Source of the DNA: Syntrophaceae bacterium UBA7520
GTDB lineage: Bacteria > Desulfobacterota > Syntrophia > Syntrophales > Smithellaceae
Length of the DNA: 32,699 bases
Assembly (NCBI GenBank): GCA_002478265.1
Contig: DLNC01000037.1
Span: 1-32,699 of the forward strand
Direction of reading: 5' to 3'
Positions within the stretch are counted from its first letter, which is position 1. Each line of letters starts with the position of its first letter. Below the pieces are notes generated by a model. That model was not told the DNA's origin. It ran no database searches and saw nothing but the letters and a program-made list of their open reading frames with translations. Below, in pieces: positions 16,601 to 24,656 of this stretch. A program made the translations under genes and the position numbers.

Positions 16601-17556
16601 TGCTGTAATACCTCTGCTGCGTTTATTTTCTGGACTATTTGCACGGCGAGATCCAGGGCTCGGCGCCCGTCCTGTCCGGAAACAAGCGGCTGACTACGGT
16701 TAATTACAGCGCTGACAAAAGATCGTATTTCTTCCTCAAGAGGATCATGGCTGACCACTTCAATATTGTTCTGCACGATTTGCGGCTTGCCGTTTTCACC
16801 CGTTTTTTTGCTTAGAGAAATGATTTCGCGTTTGCGGTAATCAACTGAGTGATACCCTTCCGGGCTGAAAATACGTATTTTCTGCATGGTTTTGGCGCTG
16901 ATGCGGCTGGCGGTGATATTGGCGATACAACCGCCGGCAAAAGAAATTCTCGCGTTGGTAATATCAATCTTGTCGGAAAGGACAGGGATTCCTACTGCTT
17001 CTACAGACCGTATTTCTGCATTAACTAACTTGAGAATAATATCCAGATCATGGATCATTAAATCAAGAACAACATCGACATCCGTGCCGCGCTCGAAAAA
17101 CGGGTGCAGGCGGTGCACTTCGATAAAAAGCGGCCGCGTGACGACTTTTTCCAGTGCCATCACCGCGGGGTTGAATCTTTCCACAAATCCCACCTGTAAA
17201 ATCAGCTTGTTTTTTTCGGCGAGTGCAATGAGCCTGTCCGCTTCGGCAACAGTCGCGCAAATCGGTTTTTCAATCAGCACATCGATGCCCGCCGCCAGAA
17301 AATCAGCGGCCACCTTGAAATGTTCCCCGGTGGGCACGGCAATGCTTGCCGCGTCAATTTTGCCGATGAGTTCCCGATAATCGGAAAACGCCGGACAGCC
17401 ATATTCCCGCGCCGCTTTTTGCGCGCGCTCCAAAAAGGTATCCGCAACACCGGCGATTTCACACTTTTCTATCAAATGGTATTTTTGCAGATGATAGCTG
17501 CCCAAATGGCCGATGCCGACCGCGCCTACTTTTATTTTATTTTTTTTCAGGGACAT
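16597..17556 (-). CDS. gnnA: Gfo/Idh/MocA oxidoreductase, probable UDP-GlcNAc 3-dehydrogenase GnnA
   Basis: A 319-residue NAD(P)-dependent sugar oxidoreductase. The Rossmann motif VGAVGIGHLGSYHL is near 11-24, the family EKP motif is in VLIEKPICA near 93-101, and LDLMIHDLDIIL near 164-175 contains the catalytic Asp/His region. It starts one base after the lpxA stop and its stop overlaps the aminotransferase start, so the three genes are tightly coupled. A Gfo/Idh gene between lpxA and lpxB is common in Deltaproteobacteria. The aminotransferase directly after it supports the GnnA role, oxidising the 3-hydroxyl of UDP-GlcNAc. NAD preference and substrate are inferred. Confidence 0.72.
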   Translation of the reverse strand: MSLKKNKIKVGAVGIGHLGSYHLQKYHLIEKCEIAGVADTFLERAQKAAREYGCPAFSDYRELIGKIDAASIAVPTGEHFKVAADFLAAGIDVLIEKPICATVAEADRLIALAEKNKLILQVGFVERFNPAVMALEKVVTRPLFIEVHRLHPFFERGTDVDVVLDLMIHDLDIILKLVNAEIRSVEAVGIPVLSDKIDITNARISFAGGCIANITASRISAKTMQKIRIFSPEGYHSVDYRKREIISLSKKTGENGKPQIVQNNIEVVSHDPLEEEIRSFVSAVINRSQPLVSGQDGRRALDLAVQIVQKINAAEVLQQ

Positions 17557-17557
17557 T

Positions 17558-18331
17558 TTAACGGCAGGTACCTCTTTTCGATAGTCTGATAAATTCCACG
17601 AAATGTAATACCTCCGGAATGTTTTCCGCCTCCTGCTGCGCTTTTTTCAGGGCGTCTTCCAGGAGAAGTTGCGAACGAAAAATAGTATGATACGCTTTTT
17701 TCAGGCCTTTGATGGTTTCCGCGGAAAAATTACGCCGCTTCAAACCGATTAAATTCAAACCAAAAAGTTTAGCATGATTTCCCGCCGCCATCGTGTAGGG
17801 AGGGACGTCTTTGACCACCGCCGATGCCCCCCCGATAATACAGTGGGCGCCGATATTCGTGTTCTGATGAATACCGGTTAAACCGCCGATAACCGCGTAG
17901 TCTTCCACCCTGACATGACCTGCCAGGGTGGCGTTGTTGGCCATAACGACATGATCGCCCAGCTTACAATTATGGGCGATATGACAATAAGACATTACGA
18001 TATTATTGCTGCCGATGAAAGTCGTGCTGTCCCCTTCGGTCGTGGCGCGATGAATTGTGACAAACTCTCTAATGGAATTGAAGTCGCCGATAATTAAAAA
18101 AGTTTTCTCCCCTTTGTATTTTAAGTCCTGCGGCGGGGCGCCAATAGAGCAGAATTGCAGAATATGACATCCTTCGCCAATCACGGTATGCCCTTCCAAG
18201 ACCACATGCGGGCCGATGATCGTGTTTTTGCCGATTTTTACATCCGGGCCGATAATTGAATAAGCCCCTATTTCCACTCCCTGTTCCAGTTGCGCTCCTT
18301 GATCAACAATCGCGGTGGAATGAATTTTCAT
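17558..18331 (-). CDS. lpxA: UDP-(GlcNAc or GlcNAc3N) acyltransferase
   Basis: A 257-residue left-handed beta-helix acyltransferase catalysing the first step of lipid A synthesis from a UDP-aminosugar and 3-hydroxyacyl-ACP. Hexapeptide repeats run to about residue 180. The catalytic histidine is His120 in HIAHNCKLGD, equivalent to E. coli His125. QDLKYKGE at 68-75 and NNATLAGHV at 132-140 are conserved, and the C-terminal helices contain GLKRRNF. The glycine matching E. coli Gly173, which sets acyl length, is kept (Gly168). The GAAGG ribosome-binding site sits at the end of lpxD, three bases away. With GnnA and GnnB next to it, the true acceptor may be UDP-GlcNAc3N, giving an amide rather than ester at position 3. 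Confidence 0.95.
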   Translation of the reverse strand: MKIHSTAIVDQGAQLEQGVEIGAYSIIGPDVKIGKNTIIGPHVVLEGHTVIGEGCHILQFCSIGAPPQDLKYKGEKTFLIIGDFNSIREFVTIHRATTEGDSTTFIGSNNIVMSYCHIAHNCKLGDHVVMANNATLAGHVRVEDYAVIGGLTGIHQNTNIGAHCIIGGASAVVKDVPPYTMAAGNHAKLFGLNLIGLKRRNFSAETIKGLKKAYHTIFRSQLLLEDALKKAQQEAENIPEVLHFVEFIRLSKRGTCR

Positions 18332-18334
18332 TTT

Positions 18335-19381
18335 TTAACCTTCTTTGGATATTTTCTTGCTCTTGCTTTCCAGTTCTTCAATTTTTTTGGCGAGGGTTTC
18401 TATTGTCGCTTTCATCTGGGGCAGTTTTGCCCGACACGCTTCGACTTTCAGCCATTCCTTATAGGGCATCTGCGGTTTCCCGCCGACAATCTTTCCCGGT
18501 TCAATGTCTTTATGAATTTTGGAATCCGCGGCAATCATCACGTGATCGCCGATGTTAATATGGCCGACCATTCCTGTCTGCCCGCCAACAATCACCCCTC
18601 TGCCCAGTTTCGCGCTGCCGGAAATGCCAACCATCGCCGCCAACACGGAATTTTCACCAATAACAACATTGTGCGCGATCTGCACCAGATTGTCGATTTT
18701 TACATTACGGCCAATCCAAGTTTTCCCCAGCGTGGCGCGATCCACCGTGCTGTTGGCGCCTATCTCCACGTCATCGTCAATTTGGACAATGCCCACCTGG
18801 GGGATTTTTCTGTTTTCTTTGCCCGTACCCGCGAAACCCAGTCCATCCGCGCCAATGACCACGCCGGAGTGCAAAATCACGCGCTTACCGATAATACAGG
18901 AATGATAGACGCTGACATTGGCATAAATGACCGAATCCTCGCCAATAACGACATCACGGCCGATATAAGCGCCCGGGTAAACAACCACGCCTTTGGCGAT
19001 TTTCGCGCCTTTGCTGATAAAAGCGTGGGGAAAAATGTTCGCCTCCGGAGAAACGTCAGCGCCGTCTTCAATGTAGGCGGCAGGGCTTATCCCTTTTTGC
19101 GGATGCACAAGGGGATAAAAAAGATTGAGCAGCCTGCCAAAAGCGGTGTAAGGATCAGGAACCAAAATCAAATTAAGACCGGCAATTTCTGTTTGCGGCG
19201 GCGCGATCACGGCCGCCGCCTTGGTAGTTTGCAGATACTTTTTATATTTGATATTGGCAATAAAGGTAATATCACCTGCCTGGGCTTCCTCAATCGGGCG
19301 AATACCGCTGATTACGGTATCCCCCGCGCCGATGAGCCTACCTTCCAAAAAATCGGCTATTTCCGCCAGCGTCATTTTCAT
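18335..19381 (-). CDS. lpxD: UDP-3-O/N-acyl-glucosamine N-acyltransferase
   Basis: A 348-residue trimeric left-handed beta-helix enzyme that N-acylates position 2 of the UDP-acyl-aminosugar, the third step of lipid A synthesis. The N-terminal uridine-binding domain spans about 1-98. Hexapeptide repeats run from about 100 to 295. The catalytic histidine is His237 in QIAHNVVIG (E. coli His239). A charged C-terminal helix (about 320-345, ETLAKKIEELESKSKK) probably forms the trimer coiled coil. lpxA follows after three bases with no fabZ between them, unlike many Gram-negative clusters. A long antisense frame covers the gene and is ignored. Confidence 0.95.
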   Translation of the reverse strand: MKMTLAEIADFLEGRLIGAGDTVISGIRPIEEAQAGDITFIANIKYKKYLQTTKAAAVIAPPQTEIAGLNLILVPDPYTAFGRLLNLFYPLVHPQKGISPAAYIEDGADVSPEANIFPHAFISKGAKIAKGVVVYPGAYIGRDVVIGEDSVIYANVSVYHSCIIGKRVILHSGVVIGADGLGFAGTGKENRKIPQVGIVQIDDDVEIGANSTVDRATLGKTWIGRNVKIDNLVQIAHNVVIGENSVLAAMVGISGSAKLGRGVIVGGQTGMVGHINIGDHVMIAADSKIHKDIEPGKIVGGKPQMPYKEWLKVEACRAKLPQMKATIETLAKKIEELESKSKKISKEG

Positions 19382-19400
19382 GCAAAGAGCTTTTTATAAT

Positions 19401-19916
19401 TTACTTTTTATTAAATTCATCGACAACTTTCTTTGTTATATCCTGCGATTTATCGAAATAAGGCACCGGCATGGTGGCCACATCCACAATCAGCGTGTAT
19501 TTTTCCTTTTCGCCGATGGAACGGACAACTTTGAGAATATCCGGCATCAGTTTCTGGAATATTTCCTGGTCTTTTTTCTGCAGCTCTTCATTGGCGTCGT
19601 TGACCAGAATATTATAACTGCGCATTTTTTTCTGATAGGCGGATTCCTTTTCGGAACGGGCGCTGGCGGTCATCACGGAACTCTTTTTGTCCAACTCTTC
19701 CTTCATGCTTTTGAGTTCTCTCTCCATTGACGTAATTTCCGCCTGCTTGCGGTCCGCTATTCTTTTCATTTCTTCGCCCGCTCTTTTACCGGCGTTGGAG
19801 TTCTGGATGACTTCTCTCATGTTGATAAACCCGATTTTGTCCTGAGCGTATAGATTCGCGCTCGTAATGAAGAGCGAAAAAACAACCGCCGACACAACCA
19901 AAATGTTTCTTTTCAT
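19401..19916 (-). CDS. skp: OmpH/Skp family periplasmic chaperone
   Basis: A 171-residue exported chaperone that holds unfolded outer-membrane proteins for the BAM complex. Residues 1-24 form a signal peptide ending in ANLYA before QDKIGFINMREV. The body is a long charged helical hairpin (about 45-130, rich in Lys/Glu/Met), and the trimerising beta segments are the N-terminal KIGFINM and the C-terminal YTLIVDVATMPV. A GAGGAG ribosome-binding site lies about seven bases before the ATG. It is placed between bamA and lpxD as in many proteobacteria. Confidence 0.92.
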   Translation of the reverse strand: MKRNILVVSAVVFSLFITSANLYAQDKIGFINMREVIQNSNAGKRAGEEMKRIADRKQAEITSMERELKSMKEELDKKSSVMTASARSEKESAYQKKMRSYNILVNDANEELQKKDQEIFQKLMPDILKVVRSIGEKEKYTLIVDVATMPVPYFDKSQDITKKVVDEFNKK

Positions 19917-19964
19917 TTTTATTCTCCTCTTTATTTATTAACGGCCTTCTATCCGTTATGTACT

Positions 19965-22637
19965 TTACATAAACATGCCAATGGTGAATTCCCAGCGGCC
20001 TCCGTCGTTGTTCTGCAGGTTTCCTTTATCCAGCACATGGCCGTATTCCAGGCGCAACGGTCCGATCGGCGAATACCAGCGAATGCCTGCGCCCACGGAT
20101 TGGCGCAAATCATCAAAACGGTATTCGCCGTTCCAGGTATTGCCGACATCGTAAAAAACCACGCCTTTCATGCCCGCGTTCTTAATGAGCGGGAAAACCA
20201 GCTCAATGTTACCCACGAACATCGTCGTGCCACCGATAACATCCGGCGTGCCGCCTCCATAAGGACCTACATAGCGAAACCCTCTTAAAGAACTAATGCC
20301 GCCTAAAACATACCTTTCAAAAATCGGTATATGGCTATCTTCAATTGGTATCAAAGGATCGTTTTTGCCAAGATTCTGAATATAACCAAGACGCCCCTTG
20401 GTGACGAGGACAATATCCCAAAACAGCGGCCAATAAGCGTTCAGGCCTGCCGAATACTTAATTAAATTAACATCTCCACCCAGACCGGCGAACATCACGG
20501 AAACATTGGCATTGGTTCCTTTGGTTGGCATCATATAATCATCCGTCGTATCCCGGGCTAAAGTTAACGTTATTGAGCTTGATGTTCTTCTTCCTTCCTG
20601 CATCACAATTATCGGGGGTGCCGTGGCTTTAACATTTTTGATTTCATTGGAACTCAGCAGGTATCCGGCGTAACCGACTATTTTCTCCCACAATGGGTAG
20701 CCGAAAGTAAACCCGCCGCCGTAGGTATCCAGATTATAGGAATCGTATTCCTTGAGGTATTTCCAGATATTGGCATTCGTCCAAAGCGGAATGTCAAAAA
20801 GCCACGGCTCGGTGAAAGACAACTCATAATTGCTCATCTTCGAGCCAAGAGAGGCTTTAAGACTTAATATCTGGCCGTAACCGAGAAAATTATTCTGCGA
20901 AACCTGCGCCATAAAAACGGCCTGATCGGCCGCGCTGTAACCAGCGCCGATCATGAACATGCCGGTGTTTTTCTCCTTGACCCGGACATTGATGTTCATT
21001 TTATTGTTTTCCGGACCGCGCTCCGTCTGAAAATCAACTTCTTCAAAATAGCGCAGACGGTTTAAGCTGGCGTAACTTTGCTTGAGCTTGGAGCTGGAGT
21101 ATAAATCCCCTTCCACCACCGCCAGCTGGCGGCGGATAACCTTGTCGCGCGTTATCGTATTGCCGCTAATCGCGATGCGGTTGATAAAGACAAGTTCTCC
21201 CTTGATAATTTTATAGTCCACGTCGACTATTTGTTCTTTGTCCTTAATATCAATCCTGGGATCAACATCCGCGTAGGCATAGCCCTCGTCGTTGCAGGCC
21301 TGAATCAGCGTATCAATATCTTTTACGATGCTTTCACGATTGTAGTGTTGTCCCTCTTTTATCTGGAGCGAGGCATACAAATCACCGTAAGGTTTTTTGA
21401 GGGAATCACCGGAAATGCTGACCGCGCCGAATTTAAATCTTTTCCCTTCTTTAATCTGAACTTTTATGTACAGGCCTTTTTTGTCGTAAGATATATCCGG
21501 TTCCGCCACTTGGGCGTTAATAAAACCATTGTTGAAGTAAAAGGCGTTAATTTTTCCCAGATCCTGCTTGAGCTGATCGCGGTTTAATATGCCCGCGTCG
21601 GTGAAAAAGCTGAAAATCCCGCGCTCTTCCGTGGTCATCATTTTTTTCAGCTCTTTGGAAGAATAAGCCTCATTGCCTTCAAAGGTTATGGACCTGATAT
21701 ATATCTTTTCGTTTTCCGTGATATCGAAGATGACGCGGTAATCCCTTTCGCCGTCGCGCTCTACTACATCCGTAATTTCCGCGTTATAATAACCCTTGGC
21801 GTCATAGAGACTTTTGATTTTTTGAATATCCGATTTGATTTTTTCCTGATTCAAGTTTTCCCTGGTTTTAATCGTCAACGTTTCCATAATGTCGGATTTG
21901 CTCAGCGCCTTATTGCCTTTAATCTGAATGTCCGTAACCAGCCCGCGCTCCACAACGGTGAAAGTCACCACCTTGCCTTCCGGTGTAGAGGTTGCCGCCG
22001 CAGTCACATCCAGGAAAAATCCCATTTTGAAAATAGTTTTGATATCCGCCGTGATGTCTTCTTCAATATAAGGTCCGCCTTCCCTGCTTTTGAGCTGCTG
22101 AGTTATCGCCACGGCTTCAATCTTACGATTACCCTGAATTTCTATCTTGGCAATTCTCTCGACCAATCCGACGCGCGTCAGGATATCCGTTTTTAACTGC
22201 GCCGCCGCATCGCCTAAGCCTTCCCGGCCTCTGGACTGAATGACGATAGGCGACAAAATTTTGGCCGTTCTCAAGTTGATGACTTTCGCGTCGATGCTGA
22301 ATGATCCACCCAGCTGCGTGATGCTGCCGGTCACCACAAAATCGGCGCCCAAAGCCCTTCCCGCGCTTATGGCGCTTTGCTCGTTTATTTTCGCCTTGCT
22401 GCGCAAAAAGGAATCTGCCGGTATCACCTGGAGCTGTTTTTCTCTTTTCAACTGTGCGTTGAGCTGCCGATAAAATGATTCCTGGATGGCTGCTTGGTCT
22501 GCCGTGGCGTAAACCTCGAAAGGCAGAGCGCTGATCCTTCTGGCTTCCTGCGCCTGGGCCGGAATGAGAGAAAAAATCAGGATAAAAAAGCAAATAACAT
22601 TGACGCGACGGGGCATTTTGTTTCTATTCATAGTCAT
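19965..22637 (-). CDS. bamA: Outer-membrane protein assembly factor BamA with extra N-terminal domain
   Basis: An 890-residue Omp85 protein, the core of the BAM complex. A signal peptide (about 10-30) ending in AQAQ is followed by an additional domain (about 30-155) with the pattern of TolB_N/FlgO/CsgG-like proteins: ISALPFEV, a YRQLNAQLKREKQLQVI strand, and GRALGADFVVTGSI. Five POTRA domains follow (about 160-500) and then the C-terminal 16-strand barrel, with LRGF in place of VRGF in the L6 loop and a C-terminal strand ending ...FTIGMFM. E. coli BamA is about 810 residues, so the extra length is this N-terminal domain. I chose the ATG at 22637 (GGGA six bases upstream), which overlaps the lolD end. 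ATGs at 22631 and 22616 are alternatives. Confidence 0.93.
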   Translation of the reverse strand: MTMNRNKMPRRVNVICFFILIFSLIPAQAQEARRISALPFEVYATADQAAIQESFYRQLNAQLKREKQLQVIPADSFLRSKAKINEQSAISAGRALGADFVVTGSITQLGGSFSIDAKVINLRTAKILSPIVIQSRGREGLGDAAAQLKTDILTRVGLVERIAKIEIQGNRKIEAVAITQQLKSREGGPYIEEDITADIKTIFKMGFFLDVTAAATSTPEGKVVTFTVVERGLVTDIQIKGNKALSKSDIMETLTIKTRENLNQEKIKSDIQKIKSLYDAKGYYNAEITDVVERDGERDYRVIFDITENEKIYIRSITFEGNEAYSSKELKKMMTTEERGIFSFFTDAGILNRDQLKQDLGKINAFYFNNGFINAQVAEPDISYDKKGLYIKVQIKEGKRFKFGAVSISGDSLKKPYGDLYASLQIKEGQHYNRESIVKDIDTLIQACNDEGYAYADVDPRIDIKDKEQIVDVDYKIIKGELVFINRIAISGNTITRDKVIRRQLAVVEGDLYSSSKLKQSYASLNRLRYFEEVDFQTERGPENNKMNINVRVKEKNTGMFMIGAGYSAADQAVFMAQVSQNNFLGYGQILSLKASLGSKMSNYELSFTEPWLFDIPLWTNANIWKYLKEYDSYNLDTYGGGFTFGYPLWEKIVGYAGYLLSSNEIKNVKATAPPIIVMQEGRRTSSSITLTLARDTTDDYMMPTKGTNANVSVMFAGLGGDVNLIKYSAGLNAYWPLFWDIVLVTKGRLGYIQNLGKNDPLIPIEDSHIPIFERYVLGGISSLRGFRYVGPYGGGTPDVIGGTTMFVGNIELVFPLIKNAGMKGVVFYDVGNTWNGEYRFDDLRQSVGAGIRWYSPIGPLRLEYGHVLDKGNLQNNDGGRWEFTIGMFM

Positions 22638-23295
22638 AAATTTTCCCATCACGCAGTCCAATCCTGCGTGACATCCTTTCTGCCAATATTTTATTATGCG
22701 TCACTATAACAAGCGTGATTTTCCTTGTTTGATTTAAATTAACCAATATGTCTTCTATCTTTTTTCCTGTCTCCGTGTCAAGGTTTCCCGTGGGCTCATC
22801 GGCCAGGATGATTTCCGGCTCCATCACCAGCGCCCGCGCGATAGCCACCCGCTGCTGTTCGCCGCCGGAAAGCTCTCCGGGTTTGTGTTTTAACCGCTCT
22901 TTGAGACCTACTTCCTCCAACAAATCGTTTGCCCTGGTTGCCGCCGCTCTCGGAGACATGCCGCTGATCAGCGCCGGCATCATAACATTTTCCAACGCGT
23001 CAAATTCGGGAAGCAGATTATTAAACTGAAAAACGAAGCCGATTGTCGTATTGCGAAAACGCGCTATTTTTTTCTCTTCCCAGTCAAAAACATTAACGCC
23101 ATTGACGTGCATGTATCCTGCCGTCGGATGATCCAGCGTGCCGAGAATATGCACCAGGGTGCTTTTGCCGGCGCCGGAAACGCCTAAAACAGCCAGTGAA
23201 TCGCCTCGGGCAATTTCCAGGTTCAGGCCGCGCAAAACTTCTATTTTGTTTCCATCCTTAACAAAGGTTTTGGATAAATTCTTCAGCTCAATCAT
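22624..23295 (-). CDS. lolD: Lipoprotein-releasing system ATP-binding protein
   Basis: A 223-residue ABC ATPase that powers extraction of outer-membrane lipoproteins from the inner membrane by the LolCDE complex. Walker A is GVSGAGKS at 38-45. FVFQFNNLLPEF near 88-98 contains the Q-loop and the LolD-type NLLPEF motif. The signature LSGGEQQR is at 142-149, Walker B IILADE at 162-167, and TGNLD directly follows. It starts 23 bases after the permease gene, and its end overlaps bamA. LolD and MacB/FtsE ATPases look alike, but the LolC-type partner and the NLLPEF motif support LolD. Confidence 0.93.
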   Translation of the reverse strand: MIELKNLSKTFVKDGNKIEVLRGLNLEIARGDSLAVLGVSGAGKSTLVHILGTLDHPTAGYMHVNGVNVFDWEEKKIARFRNTTIGFVFQFNNLLPEFDALENVMMPALISGMSPRAAATRANDLLEEVGLKERLKHKPGELSGGEQQRVAIARALVMEPEIILADEPTGNLDTETGKKIEDILVNLNQTRKITLVIVTHNKILAERMSRRIGLRDGKIYDYE

Positions 23296-23318
23296 TGTCT
23301 GCCTTAACCGGAAACTTG

Positions 23319-24605
23319 CTATTCATACCGCAGGGCTTCCGCCGGATCCAGCTTTGACGCCCGCAACGAAGGATATATTGTTGATAAAAAACAGATCAGC
23401 ATCGTTCCCACGACAATGATCATTACATCCGAGTAATTAACTTGCGAGGGAAGCTCGCTTAAGTAATACACATCGCCCGGCAAGATTTGGAAATTGAAAA
23501 CCCTCTCCACGAACTGAGAAATTTTCTGCAGATTAAAGGCCACGGCAAGACCGGCCACGCATCCCAGAAACGTGCCGACAAAACCGACGATCAGCCCCTG
23601 ATAGATAAAGGTTTTCATGATGGAATAAGATGTCGCGCCCATCGATTTTAGAATGGCGATGTCTTTATTCTTTTCCATGACCACCATGATCAGCGCGCTA
23701 ATGATATTGAATGCGGCGACAAGAACAATCAGGCTCAAAATTATAAACATGACCCGCCGCTCGAGCTTCAGCGCGGCAAACAGATTGCGGTTCATCTGCA
23801 TCCAGTTATTCGCCCAGAAGGGATAACCGAGCTTGCCCTGAATATCGCGGGCGATCACGTCCGCCTTGTAGATATCCTCGACAATGATATCGATGCCCGT
23901 TACCGCGTCGCCCATCTGCAGAAAATCCTGCGCGCTTTTGAGCGATAAAAAAGCCAGCGTTGAGTCATATTCGTAAAATCCCGACTCAAAGATGCCGACG
24001 ACGACAAATTTATTCATGCGGGGCACCATGCCCATCGGCGTGGAAATGCCCAGCGGAGAAATTATGGTAATAGTATCATAAAGAAAAATGCCCAGGTTGC
24101 GGGCCATTTCTCTGCCGATGAGTATGCCGTTTAAATGAGCGTCTTGTTTGGGAATCTTATTTAAAGCATCGCCGGAAATTTTATCGAGATGCGCGATTTC
24201 TCCCTCCCTGATTTTTCCCAGATTAACCACTTTGAAAGCGCTTTTGGTATCCAGACCGCGGATCACCACGCCGCTCACGCTGTTGCCGCTGCGCACCATG
24301 GCCTGCGTGTAAACAAAAGGCGTAGACGCGACCACGCCCTTGACGCCTTCAATCACCTTCCGGACTTCCTCGTAATTTTTCATCGGGCCTTTTATGTCCG
24401 CGGTAAGTTCGATATGTGACCTGATGCCCAGAATTTTTGTGCGCAAGTCCTTCTCAAAGCCGTTCATCACCGCGAGCACGATAATCAGGGCGGCCACCCC
24501 CAAAAAAATACCGAGAATCGATATAGAAGTAATGATCGAGACAAAAACCTGTTTGCGTTTCGCCCTTAAATAGCGCCTGCTTATAAAAAATTCATAACTC
24601 ATCAA
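23319..24605 (-). CDS. lolC: Lipoprotein-releasing system transmembrane protein LolC/LolE
   Basis: A 428-residue inner-membrane permease of the FtsX-like family. The N-terminus FFISRRYLRAKRKQVFVSII and the following IFLGVAALIIVLAVMNGFE are strongly LolC/E-like. The first membrane helix (about 25-47) is followed by a periplasmic domain (about 50-270). Three helices in the C-terminal half (about 280-305, 330-355, 388-412) form the FtsX domain, and the protein ends SLRASKLDPAEALRYE. Only one such gene is present, where E. coli has separate lolC and lolE, so the complex may be a homodimer with LolD. AGGA lies eight bases before the ATG. It starts 51 bases after lysS. Confidence 0.92.
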   Translation of the reverse strand: MMSYEFFISRRYLRAKRKQVFVSIITSISILGIFLGVAALIIVLAVMNGFEKDLRTKILGIRSHIELTADIKGPMKNYEEVRKVIEGVKGVVASTPFVYTQAMVRSGNSVSGVVIRGLDTKSAFKVVNLGKIREGEIAHLDKISGDALNKIPKQDAHLNGILIGREMARNLGIFLYDTITIISPLGISTPMGMVPRMNKFVVVGIFESGFYEYDSTLAFLSLKSAQDFLQMGDAVTGIDIIVEDIYKADVIARDIQGKLGYPFWANNWMQMNRNLFAALKLERRVMFIILSLIVLVAAFNIISALIMVVMEKNKDIAILKSMGATSYSIMKTFIYQGLIVGFVGTFLGCVAGLAVAFNLQKISQFVERVFNFQILPGDVYYLSELPSQVNYSDVMIIVVGTMLICFLSTIYPSLRASKLDPAEALRYE

Positions 24606-24656
24606 TAATTATCCTGTCGCCCTAAACACGATCTTCAATCAGGGCAGACTTTCATC

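Noticed and set aside
16886..17380. Open frame of 164 codons on the plus strand
   Set aside because: Antisense to the Gfo/Idh oxidoreductase gene; no motif and no ribosome-binding site.
18290..19399. Long open frame (369 codons) on the plus strand
   Set aside because: It lies exactly antisense to lpxD, whose family motifs are clear, and its translation shows no recognisable domain. It reflects codon bias of lpxD.
24606..24656. GCCCT...AGGGC hairpin between lysS and lolC as a terminator
   Set aside because: Five-base stem with a 17-base loop and no T run after it; cotranscription of lysS and lolC looks more likely.
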